NCBI GenBank assembly: GCA_003482885.1
Contig: DMXN01000025.1
Span: 18,982 to 39,548 of the forward strand
Length of the DNA stretch: 20,567 nucleotides
From: Candidatus Moraniibacteriota bacterium
GTDB taxonomy: Bacteria; Patescibacteriota; Minisyncoccia; Moranbacterales; UBA2206
Reading direction: 5' to 3'
Each line of letters starts with the position of its first letter. Position 1 is the stretch's first letter. Below, one piece after another: positions 1-6,376 of this stretch. The notes beneath the pieces were generated by a model. It searched no databases, was not told where the DNA came from, and was given only the letters and a program-made list of their open reading frames with translations. A program made the position numbers and the translations under genes.

Positions 1-662
1 AATTAATTCAAAAATTTGATCTCGAAAAAGTTCACAAAGCCGGCGCGGTTTTTGATTTAAAAAAATTAGACTGGATAAATTCACAGTGGATTAAAAAATT
101 ACAGCAAGAAAGACCCGCTGAATTATATAGACGAGCAAAAAGTTTTTATATGGAGAAAGAATTTGTAAAAAGTATCTTTCCTGAAAAAATGAAAGATAAT
201 TATTTAATAAAAGTTTTGGAAGTGGAAAGTGATCGGCTTGCTAACTTATCAGGAGCAGGAGAGAACAATAAATTTTTCTTTCAAGATATTGATTATGACA
301 AAGAATTGCTAAAATGGAAAAATATGTCTGATGACAAGTTGCGCTATTCCCTACAATCATCAAGAGAGGTTTTGCAAAGTATAGATGATGCGAAATGGGA
401 AGAGAAGCTAGATATTTTTTTCAATGCAATGCAAACAAAACTTAATAATAAGCTTTCGCCAACTGAATCTGGAAATGTGATTAATATTACACAGCAAAAG
501 GAATTACCTAGAAAAACGGAGGATTTAAAAACAGGGGAATTATATTGGCCGTTAAGAGTTGCTCTTTCTGGTGAACAAAAATCTCCATCACCAATTGAGA
601 TTGCTTGGGTTTTAGGAAAAAATGAAAGCTTAAAAAGAATTGAAAAGGCGCTTTCTTTATAA
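1..662 (+). CDS. gltX: Glutamyl-tRNA synthetase, C-terminal part (5' end outside window)
   Basis: This cytoplasmic enzyme charges tRNA with glutamate. The frame is open from base 3 to the TAA at 660-662, giving 219 visible residues; an ATG at 150 is internal. The first visible stretch (FDLEKVHKAGAVFDLKKLDW) is the conserved segment that follows the catalytic core in bacterial GltX. The end carries the family signature LYWPLRVALSG, then SPSPIEIAWVLG and a final RIEKAL, which belongs to the anticodon-binding helical domain. The Rossmann fold with its HIGH and KMSKR motifs lies to the left of the window, so activity cannot be judged. Only 11 bases separate its stop from the next gene, so the two may share a transcript. 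Its base composition looks slightly more AT-rich than the following gene. The identification is secure; whether it also charges tRNA-Gln cannot be read from this part. Confidence 0.93.
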   Translation, partial: LIQKFDLEKVHKAGAVFDLKKLDWINSQWIKKLQQERPAELYRRAKSFYMEKEFVKSIFPEKMKDNYLIKVLEVESDRLANLSGAGENNKFFFQDIDYDKELLKWKNMSDDKLRYSLQSSREVLQSIDDAKWEEKLDIFFNAMQTKLNNKLSPTESGNVINITQQKELPRKTEDLKTGELYWPLRVALSGEQKSPSPIEIAWVLGKNESLKRIEKALSL

Positions 663-673
663 AAAGTAAAAAC

Positions 674-2008
674 ATGCGAATACCAAAAAATAAAAAAATA
701 TTTATTTTGCCGTTGGCTGTTTTTTTGTTTTTATTTTTTTCTCAATTAGCTTTTGCCGACTCTTGCGATGATAGTTGCGAAGATTCATGTCTGGCTAAAT
801 ATCCCAATGAGTCCAGCGGTCAAAAAAAATGCGAAGACAGTTGCGTGGATGATTGCGAAGAATTGGAAAAAAAAGCGAAAGTCTATGAAGATTTGATCAA
901 ATTAAAAAATAAACAGCAGGACACGCTGTCCGGTCAATTGGACAATATTAATAGCGAACAAACAAAAACATCGGCGCAATTGCAAGAAACGCAAAAAAAA
1001 GTGCAAACGCTGGGACAGCAAATTGAAAGCTTGGCGGAAAATATCAAAGAGGAAGAAATCGCGCTGGATTATCAAAAAAAAATCCTCGCCGGATTGATGC
1101 AGTCTTATTTTGAATATGATCAGCAGGGGATACTGCCATTAGTTTTGGCGAACAAAGATTTTTCGGATGTGTTGAATCAATCGGATTATATCGAACAATC
1201 AGGCGCCAAAGTTTCCAACATTTTGGCGGAAGTTATTGAAACAAGACAAGAATTGATTGATGATCAAAATGCAATAAAACAAAAAAAAGAAGAAAGTGAT
1301 AAAGCCAAAGAAGATTTGCTGGATAAAAAATACGATCTTCAAGCGACTGAAAATCAAAAAACAAATTTGCTTGTTCAAACTCAAGGCGAGGAGGAAAAAT
1401 ATAAAAAATTGCTGGCGCGCGTAGAGGCGCAAAAAGAAGAGCTGTTTGATTTTAGTGCGGCCAGCAACTTGGACGAAGTTAATTCCAGCGTTGGTAGCTA
1501 TCCCAAGCCGAGCAGTAATCTTGCTTCGACCAGCTGGTATTTTTCGCAGAAAGATTCCCGTTGGGGAAATAAAAAAATCGGAAATTCCAAAACCTTAATG
1601 AAAGATTACGGTTGCGCCGTTACTGCCGTTTCGATGGTTTTTCGCGAGAAGGGCGCCGGTATCGATCCGGGGAAAATGGCTTCGCAAAAAATATATTATT
1701 ATGACCTGATCAAATGGCCGGCTTCATGGTCGCCGGACATACAATTAACTTCTTCGACTTATCACGGCAATGTCAGTTGGTCGAAAGTTGATTTGGAAAT
1801 CAAAAAAGACAATCCGGTTATTGTGTATATAAAAAGAAGTCGCGGAGGGGGACATTATGTTGTGGTTACCGGAAAAGACAGTAAAGATTATATTGTTCAT
1901 GATCCATATTTCGGTCCGAATTTATATCTTAGCACTTCAAAATCATTGGTAGGAAAATTAGGAGTGGACAGTGGGGTTAAAATCGATCAAATGATTATCT
2001 ATAATTAA
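674..2008 (+). CDS. Secreted coiled-coil protein with C39-like cysteine peptidase domain
   Basis: This is a probable exported cell-wall or surface hydrolase. Residues 1-28 form a signal peptide: KNKK, a hydrophobic core, then a likely cut after AFA. A cysteine module follows with Cys at 31, 35, 39, 53, 57 and 61. Residues 62-260 are a long Lys/Glu/Gln-rich coiled coil with a break around 150-175 (LPLVLANKDFSDVLNQSDYI). That break resembles the loop in the PcsB/EnvC/CwlO coiled-coil family, whose members control peptidoglycan hydrolases. After a Ser/Pro linker (265-285), residues 288-444 look like a peptidase C39-like papain fold: Gln292 (oxyanion hole), Cys314 in DYGCAVTAVSMV, His394 in GGGHYVVVTG and Asp410 in VHDPYFG. 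All catalytic positions are present. The substrate is unknown: it could be a peptidoglycan cross-link or a protein. The start is the first ATG after gltX and gives a good signal peptide. No Shine-Dalgarno is seen. Confidence 0.85.
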   Translation: MRIPKNKKIFILPLAVFLFLFFSQLAFADSCDDSCEDSCLAKYPNESSGQKKCEDSCVDDCEELEKKAKVYEDLIKLKNKQQDTLSGQLDNINSEQTKTSAQLQETQKKVQTLGQQIESLAENIKEEEIALDYQKKILAGLMQSYFEYDQQGILPLVLANKDFSDVLNQSDYIEQSGAKVSNILAEVIETRQELIDDQNAIKQKKEESDKAKEDLLDKKYDLQATENQKTNLLVQTQGEEEKYKKLLARVEAQKEELFDFSAASNLDEVNSSVGSYPKPSSNLASTSWYFSQKDSRWGNKKIGNSKTLMKDYGCAVTAVSMVFREKGAGIDPGKMASQKIYYYDLIKWPASWSPDIQLTSSTYHGNVSWSKVDLEIKKDNPVIVYIKRSRGGGHYVVVTGKDSKDYIVHDPYFGPNLYLSTSKSLVGKLGVDSGVKIDQMIIYN

Positions 2009-2044
2009 AATCCGTCCTTTTATTTTTTTATTAAATTATAATAA

Positions 2045-2070
2045 TGTCGCAAAAGTTATATTGTGCGACA
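2045..2070. terminator. Stem-loop between convergent genes, possible bidirectional terminator
   Basis: TGTCGCA at 2045-2051 and TGCGACA at 2064-2070 form a perfect 7-bp stem around a 12-nt loop. It sits in the 120-bp gap between the ends of the C39 gene (plus) and iscU (minus). No clean U-run follows on the plus side (only TTTTT about 10 bases on); the minus side runs into A/T-rich sequence. A second, weaker 5-bp stem (AACCG 2088-2092 with CGGTT 2105-2109) lies nearby. Its position favours a terminator; the missing U-tract weakens the call. Nothing else is seen in the gap. Confidence 0.4.
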
Positions 2071-2128
2071 CTCTGGATGTTTTTAAAAACCGCCTTTTTC
2101 CTAACGGTTCTTATCCTGATAAAATTGA

Positions 2129-2512
2129 TTAATTTTTCTTCTCGTAATCCTTAATCGCTTCTCCTAACGCGTCGCTGGCTAAATTTGAGCAATGCATTTT
2201 TACCGGTGGCAAACCTTCCAGAGCTTCAGCCACATCATTGCGCGTAATTTTTTTAGCTTCGTCAAGCGGTTTATTTTTTGCCAAATCGGTAATCATTGAC
2301 GATGTCGCAATAGCGCTGGCGCAACCTAGCGTTTCAAATTTAATGTCGGAAATAATTTCTTTTTTGTTTTTATTCTTTTTGACTTTAATATAAATTTTCA
2401 TCAAATCTCCGCAAGTCGGATTGCCCACCATTCCTACCCCATCCGGATTTTTAATTACGCCCTGATTATGAGGATGAGTAAAATGGTTAATTACTTTTTT
2501 TGAATAGTTCAT
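2129..2512 (-). CDS. iscU: Fe-S cluster assembly scaffold IscU (NifU N-terminal type)
   Basis: This cytoplasmic scaffold is where Fe-S clusters are built from sulfur supplied by IscS. The 127-residue protein is a complete single-domain IscU. It has the three cluster-ligand cysteines in their usual settings: Cys34 in NPTCGD, Cys64 in ETLGCASAIA and Cys108 in PPVKMHCSNLA, along with Asp36, which helps cluster release, and His107. The start is the ATG at 2512-2510, which overlaps the iscS stop in an ATGA, so translation is probably coupled. The frame stays open another 76 codons upstream, but those codons run antiparallel to nothing known and lie inside iscS in another frame, so the longer start is rejected. 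A loop near residues 44-53 is rich in Lys and Asn (KVKKNKNKK). No IscA, ferredoxin or HscA/B homologue is next to it. Confidence 0.93.
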   Translation of the reverse strand: MNYSKKVINHFTHPHNQGVIKNPDGVGMVGNPTCGDLMKIYIKVKKNKNKKEIISDIKFETLGCASAIATSSMITDLAKNKPLDEAKKITRNDVAEALEGLPPVKMHCSNLASDALGEAIKDYEKKN

Positions 2513-3741
2513 ATGTTTTTTTGAGAATAATATTCCTGCAAAACTTTGCCGGAGACTTTTCTTAATTTTTGCAAAATCTTTTTCAATTTTGTTATAAAAA
2601 TAGCAACTTCTTTTTTTACGGTATATTTCCCCAAACTTACGCGCAATGATCCATGCGCTTGTTCCGGTTTTAATCCGATAGCCAAAAGGACATGCGATGG
2701 ATCGAGCGAACCGGAAGAACAGGCGGAGCCGGTTGAGCAAGCGATGCCTTCGGCGTCCAAATAAAGTAGCAAACTCTCCCCTTCCACATTGGAAAAGCTG
2801 AAATTGGCGTTATTGGGCAATCTTTTTATTCGCGAACCGTTTAAGCGCGCAGCGGGAATTTCTTTTAATATTTTTTTTATTAAATAATCGCGCAGATCGT
2901 TAACTTTTTTCGCGTCTCTTCCTTTTGTTTTTTGCAAAATTTCGATGGCTTTTCCCAGTCCGACAATTCCGGCAGTGTTCAATGTTCCGGCGCGCAAAGA
3001 AAATTCCTGATCACCGCCGTCTTGAATGCGAGTAATTTTTGTTCCTTTTTTAACATATAAAATACCCACGCCTTTCGGTCCGTAAATTTTATGCGCCGAC
3101 ATTGAAAGCAAATCAACGCCTAATTTTTTAACATCGCAATCAAAATACGCGATGGCTTGCGTGGCGTCCGTATGAAAAAATATTTTTTGTTGTCTGTTTT
3201 TATTGACATTTTTTAATAATTTTCCAATTTTCGCAATCGGCTGAACAGTTCCGATTTCATTATTGGCATACATCGCGGAAATCAAAAGCGTGTTTTCTTT
3301 GATGGCGTTTTGCGCATCTTTAATTTTGACAATTCCATTAGAATATACGGGCAGATAAGTTATTTCCGCGCTCCCCTCTTCTTCCAATTTTTGACAGGTT
3401 TTCAGAATGCAGCTATGTTCAAAGGCGGTCGTAATAATATGCGGAATTTTGCCGATATTTTTTGTATTTTTTTGATAGGCGCGCAAAATACCTTTAATTG
3501 CTAAATTATTTGATTCGGTCGCTCCGCTGGTGAAAATTATTTCATCTTCTTTGGCGTCAAAAAATCGAGCTATTTTTTTTCGCGCTTCCGCAACTGCGTC
3601 CATAGCGTTTCTGCCAAAAGAATGCAACGAAGAAGCGTTGCCAAATTCAATATTAAAATACGGTAGCATCGTTTTTAATACTTCCCTGTCAGTTGGAGTC
3701 GTGGCGGCATAGTCGAGGTAAATTTTCTTAGCATTTGCCAT
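2509..3741 (-). CDS. iscS: Cysteine desulfurase IscS/NifS
   Basis: This PLP-dependent enzyme takes sulfur from L-cysteine, leaving alanine, and passes it as a persulfide to scaffold proteins or tRNA-thiolation enzymes. The 410-residue length is normal. Visible family features are the N-terminal IYLDYAATTP, the TSGATESNN cofactor segment (71-79), His109 in AFEHS (stacks on PLP), HTDATQA (190-196), the Schiff-base Lys218 in SMSAHKIYGPKG, and the active-site loop with Cys341 in GSACSSGSLDPSHVL. The loop after that cysteine resembles the long flexible loop of group I (IscS/NifS) enzymes rather than SufS. The following gene is iscU, overlapping by 4 bases, which supports a role in general Fe-S assembly. 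The start ATG at 3741-3739 gives the usual short N-terminus before the DYAATTP motif. The leader is T/A-rich with no Shine-Dalgarno. Confidence 0.95.
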   Translation of the reverse strand: MANAKKIYLDYAATTPTDREVLKTMLPYFNIEFGNASSLHSFGRNAMDAVAEARKKIARFFDAKEDEIIFTSGATESNNLAIKGILRAYQKNTKNIGKIPHIITTAFEHSCILKTCQKLEEEGSAEITYLPVYSNGIVKIKDAQNAIKENTLLISAMYANNEIGTVQPIAKIGKLLKNVNKNRQQKIFFHTDATQAIAYFDCDVKKLGVDLLSMSAHKIYGPKGVGILYVKKGTKITRIQDGGDQEFSLRAGTLNTAGIVGLGKAIEILQKTKGRDAKKVNDLRDYLIKKILKEIPAARLNGSRIKRLPNNANFSFSNVEGESLLLYLDAEGIACSTGSACSSGSLDPSHVLLAIGLKPEQAHGSLRVSLGKYTVKKEVAIFITKLKKILQKLRKVSGKVLQEYYSQKNI

Positions 3742-3806
3742 AATTCTAAATAAATAAAAAAAAAGCGTTTATTTGTAAGTATATTTTAATTCTAACAGTT
3801 TTAACG

Positions 3807-3815
3807 ATTATAGCA
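3807..3815 (-). promoter_or_regulatory. iscS: Candidate extended -10 promoter for iscS-iscU
   Basis: Read on the minus strand this is TGCTATAAT, a perfect TATAAT with the TGn extension, about 65 bases before the iscS start. No good -35 lies 16-18 bases upstream, but extended -10 promoters can do without one. A perfect TTGACA (minus strand, 3825-3820) lies only 7 bases upstream of the -10, too close to serve as its partner. Confidence 0.5.
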
Positions 3816-3832
3816 ATTCTGTCAAATGCTAC

Positions 3833-3861
3833 TTTACTAAATACCATTCTTAGGCTATGAT
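3833..3861 (+). promoter_or_regulatory. Candidate sigma-70 promoter for the small membrane protein gene
   Basis: TTTACT at 3833-3838 (4 of 6 to TTGACA) and TATGAT at 3856-3861 (5 of 6 to TATAAT) are separated by a 17-base spacer. Transcription would begin near 3868, leaving a leader of about 25 bases before the ATG at 3893. The element shares the 151-bp divergent gap with the iscS promoter; the two do not overlap. Confidence 0.45.
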
Positions 3862-3892
3862 CTAAGCAGTTTAATTGGCTTAAATATACAGT

Positions 3893-4135
3893 ATGTTTTC
3901 ATTGATAAAACTTGTCATTTGGCTTTGCGGACTGGCGGTTGTGGGATATTTTATTCTTGGCTATTTTGGTTATGAAGTCAATAAAGATTATTTCAATGCC
4001 AGCAAAGCAGAGTGCCAAAAAAAATTAGACGAATGCAAAAGCCAAATCATTCACAATGGCATTGATGGAGCTAAATGCGATTTTAATTGCACCGATCCGA
4101 AATTAATTATTAAACCCTACGAAAGTACGAAATAG
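3893..4135 (+). CDS. Small single-span membrane protein with four extracytoplasmic cysteines (unknown)
   Basis: I do not recognise this 80-residue protein. Residues 3-24 form one hydrophobic span (LIKLVIWLCGLAVVGYFILGYF), and there is little charge before it. The remaining 55 residues are polar, with cysteines at 41, 48, 62 and 66 (C-x6-C and CDFNC), fitting two disulfide bonds if this part faces outward. A candidate sigma-70 promoter lies just upstream, which favours a real, separately expressed gene. Oddly, the 3' end has been taken over by a repeat: the last codons (Tyr-Glu-Ser-Thr-Lys) and the TAG stop are encoded by the first two octamers of the array at 4118-4234. Short length makes the coding call moderately certain; the hydrophobic segment plus patterned cysteines argue against chance. 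Confidence 0.68.
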   Translation: MFSLIKLVIWLCGLAVVGYFILGYFGYEVNKDYFNASKAECQKKLDECKSQIIHNGIDGAKCDFNCTDPKLIIKPYESTK

Positions 4136-4234
4136 TACGAAAATACAAAAGTACGAAAGAATTAAATATTTACGCAATAAGTTTTATTAGATTTTTTGTA
4201 TTTTCGTAATTTTGTATAATTTTGTAATTTTGTA
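4118..4234. repeat. Two-armed octamer array forming a long imperfect hairpin
   Basis: The left arm has five tandem octamers of the type TACGAAAN (starting at 4118, 4126, 4136, 4144, 4152). The right arm has five inverted octamers of the type NTTTYGTA (4193, 4201, 4209, 4219, 4227). Each arm carries one extra dinucleotide between its second and third unit counted from the outside (4134-4135 and 4217-4218), so the arms are in register over 42 bases, with G-U pairs where units differ. An out-of-register pairing gives a perfect 15-bp match, 4136-4150 with 4194-4208. The 33-base centre holds a small AATAA/TTATT hairpin (4176-4188). The left arm overlaps the end of the preceding gene. The function is unknown: transcript terminator, RNA-stability element or mobile-type palindrome are all possible. 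Confidence 0.85.
4215..4220 (+). promoter_or_regulatory. Possible -10 box for the glycosyltransferase operon
   Basis: A perfect TATAAT lies 21 bases before the ATG at 4242, inside the right arm of the octamer array, created by the extra TA dinucleotide between two units. There is no convincing -35; the 17-base position reads TTTTTT. In such AT-rich sequence the match may be chance, so this is only a weak candidate. Confidence 0.25.
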
Positions 4235-4241
4235 GAATCAT

Positions 4242-5225
4242 ATGAAACTAATCGTCAATATTCCCGCCTATAATGAAGAAGTGAAAATCGGAGAAACTAT
4301 CACTCGTATCAGAGAAAGTTTTTCCGACGATTTTTATTCGCAAGGCGAAGGGAAAAATATTTCTCAAAAGCTAATTCAAGTTGTTGATGACGGATCAAGC
4401 GATAATACCGTCGGCAAGGCGCGGGAAGCCGGCGCCGATTTAATTGTTTCCTATAAACCCAACCGCCGTCTCGCCTATTCTTTCAAGCGCGCGGTGGAAA
4501 ATTCCTTGGAAAATGGAGCGGATATTATGGTGAATATTGATGCGGACGGGCAATTTGATCCTGATGATATTCCCAAGTTGCTCTCCCCTATTCTTTCCGG
4601 CGAACGAGATATGGTGATTGCCAGCCGTTTTGGAAAACATGAGGCGGAAAATATGCCAAAGATAAAATATTTCATTAATCGATTGGCGGCGAAAATAATC
4701 GGTTTTTTTCTGAATTATCCGATTGACGATTTGACTTGCGGATTTCGCGCGCATAATCGTGAAACGCTTTTGCGACTTAATGTCACTAATGTAAATTTTA
4801 CCTACACGCAAGAAACGATTATTGACGCTATCGGAAAAAAATTGAAATTAAAATGGGTGCCGGTTAAAGTTTCCTATTTTGCCGATCGCCAATCGCGCAT
4901 TGTGAAATCAGTTTGGAAATTTATCGCCAATTCTTCGAAAATAATTCTCAAGGCCGTTCGCGATGTCCGACCGATGAAGTTTTTCGGAGTGCCCGGATTA
5001 ATGCTGGTGCTTGCTTCGTTTATAGTTTTTATTCTTTTTCTTTTCCATTATTTTCAAACTTTCCAAATTACCACCTATCGCAATTATTTATTTCTTTCCG
5101 TTATCCTGCTTTTTGTCGGATCGCAGCTGCTGATTTTCGCTTTGATTGCCGATATGATTAAAACCAATCGTAATTTGACGGAAGAACAAATGTATCTTCT
5201 AAAAAAAGATCGCTTTAAAAAATAA
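4242..5225 (+). CDS. GT2 polyprenol-phosphate glycosyltransferase with C-terminal membrane anchor
   Basis: This enzyme probably moves a sugar from a nucleotide donor to undecaprenyl phosphate on the cytoplasmic face, making a lipid-linked monosaccharide for use outside. The family is the DPM1/GtrB type of GT2. Visible motifs are the N-terminal IPAYNEE (7-13), VVDDGSSDNT (47-56), the metal-binding DAD at 100-102 in NIDADGQFDPDD, and DLTCGFRAHNRE (163-174), which matches the acceptor-side motif of dolichol-phosphate mannose synthases. Two membrane spans follow at about 247-270 and 283-305, then a basic tail, as in GtrB-like proteins. The 327-residue length is typical. It is the first of four plus-strand genes with near-zero spacing, and the GT-C-like proteins here would be natural users of its product. 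The sugar, mannose or glucose or other, cannot be read from sequence. Confidence 0.87.
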   Translation: MKLIVNIPAYNEEVKIGETITRIRESFSDDFYSQGEGKNISQKLIQVVDDGSSDNTVGKAREAGADLIVSYKPNRRLAYSFKRAVENSLENGADIMVNIDADGQFDPDDIPKLLSPILSGERDMVIASRFGKHEAENMPKIKYFINRLAAKIIGFFLNYPIDDLTCGFRAHNRETLLRLNVTNVNFTYTQETIIDAIGKKLKLKWVPVKVSYFADRQSRIVKSVWKFIANSSKIILKAVRDVRPMKFFGVPGLMLVLASFIVFILFLFHYFQTFQITTYRNYLFLSVILLFVGSQLLIFALIADMIKTNRNLTEEQMYLLKKDRFKK

Positions 5226-5236
5226 TCTTTTTTTCT

Positions 5237-6376
5237 ATGAATATTGCGAAAAAACCGCGCATTCTTTTCATTTCTCGAGCTTATCCGCCGGTTTGGGGCG
5301 GGATTGAAATGCAAAATTATGGGATTGCCAATGCTCTTTCAAAAATAGCAGAAACGAAAATAATCGCCAACAAATGCGGGAAAAAGCTGTTGCCTGTTTT
5401 TTTGCCATGGACTGTTTTAAAAAGTTTGTTCTTGCTTTTTAATTATGATGTCGCGCTTTTTGGCGATGGGGTGCTGGCTCCAATCGGAGTATTTCTGAAA
5501 TTTTTTTATCCGAAAAAAAAGTTTATTTCAATTATTCACGGACTTGACATAACCTTTGCTTATAAAAAATCTTTGTTGGGAAAAATTTATAGAACTATTA
5601 ATATACCATCCCTTAAAAAACTTGATAAATTAATTATGGTTGGCAACGAAACGATTAGTCAGGCAATCAAATTTGGAATTCCAAAAGAGAAATGCGTTTT
5701 TATTTCCAATGGCTTAGATATGGATGAAATTCGCGCCGATCATACTCGCTCCGATTTGGAAAAATTATTGGGTATGAATCTCGATGGAAAAAAAATTATG
5801 TTTCGAGGAGGAAGGATAGTTAAACATAAGGGTGTAGAGTGGTTTATTGGAAATGTGATGCCGAAACTTACCGATAATTATATTTTAGTTGCCGCCGGAG
5901 GAGCAGTAGCCGTTAAAACCGCAGGAGACAAAAATAATTATCCTGCTTGTGTTAAAACTGTTAAAGAATTGGGTTTGGAAAATAGAGTTAAATTTTTTAT
6001 CAATCTGCCTAGAAGGGATATGAAAATATTATTTAATACCTGCGATGTTTTTATACAGCCGAATATTAAAATTCCCGGATCGATGGAAGGTTTTGGCATA
6101 ACTGCTATTGAAGGCGCAGCTTGCGGAAGAGTTGTTTTGGCTTCCAATATCGAAGGTCTTAAAGATGCTGTTCTGGACGGCAAGAATGGAATTCTGCTTG
6201 AGTCGGGCAATGCCGAAATGTGGATGAATAAAATCAAAGAAGTTTTGGAAAATGATAATTTTAGAAAAGAATTTGGTCAAAAAGCGCAAGATTTCGTGAA
6301 AGAAAATTTTACTTGGGAAAAAATTTCAAAAAAATATTTGGAAGAAATTGAGAAAGTAATAAAAGATAAATGCTAG
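5237..6376 (+). CDS. GT4-family glycosyltransferase (GT-B fold)
   Basis: This is a cytoplasmic or membrane-associated retaining glycosyltransferase using a nucleotide sugar. At 379 residues it has the normal two-domain GT-B length. The N-terminal domain shows SRAYPPVWGGIEMQ (13-26), with the glycine-rich loop typical of the family, and HGLD at 101-104. The C-terminal domain shows ISNGLD (156-161), the donor-side segment FRGGRIVKHKG (189-199), and the EX7E element Glu284 to Glu292 in GSMEGFGITAIEGAACG. A stretch near 225-235 (VKTAGDKNNYP) is longer than in many relatives. The gene begins 11 bases after the GT2 gene and its last 7 bases (ATGCTAG) contain the next start, so all are likely one operon. 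Its acceptor is probably a lipid-linked glycan or glycolipid. No membrane span is evident. Confidence 0.88.
   Translation: MNIAKKPRILFISRAYPPVWGGIEMQNYGIANALSKIAETKIIANKCGKKLLPVFLPWTVLKSLFLLFNYDVALFGDGVLAPIGVFLKFFYPKKKFISIIHGLDITFAYKKSLLGKIYRTINIPSLKKLDKLIMVGNETISQAIKFGIPKEKCVFISNGLDMDEIRADHTRSDLEKLLGMNLDGKKIMFRGGRIVKHKGVEWFIGNVMPKLTDNYILVAAGGAVAVKTAGDKNNYPACVKTVKELGLENRVKFFINLPRRDMKILFNTCDVFIQPNIKIPGSMEGFGITAIEGAACGRVVLASNIEGLKDAVLDGKNGILLESGNAEMWMNKIKEVLENDNFRKEFGQKAQDFVKENFTWEKISKKYLEEIEKVIKDKC

Noticed and set aside
2513..2740. Longer open frame extending iscU upstream by 76 codons on the minus strand
   Set aside because: It lies wholly inside iscS in another frame, its sequence has no family likeness, and the IscU domain starts naturally at the ATGA overlap.
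3807..3825. TTGACA plus TATAAT on the minus strand as one classical promoter
   Set aside because: The spacer is only 7 bases; only the extended -10 reading is plausible.
4118..4234. CRISPR-like array
   Set aside because: Units are 8 bases with no spacers and the second half is inverted; there are no cas genes in the window.
4440..4811. A 123-codon open frame antisense to the GT2 gene
   Set aside because: It is a shadow of a strongly supported glycosyltransferase frame and shows no domain of its own.
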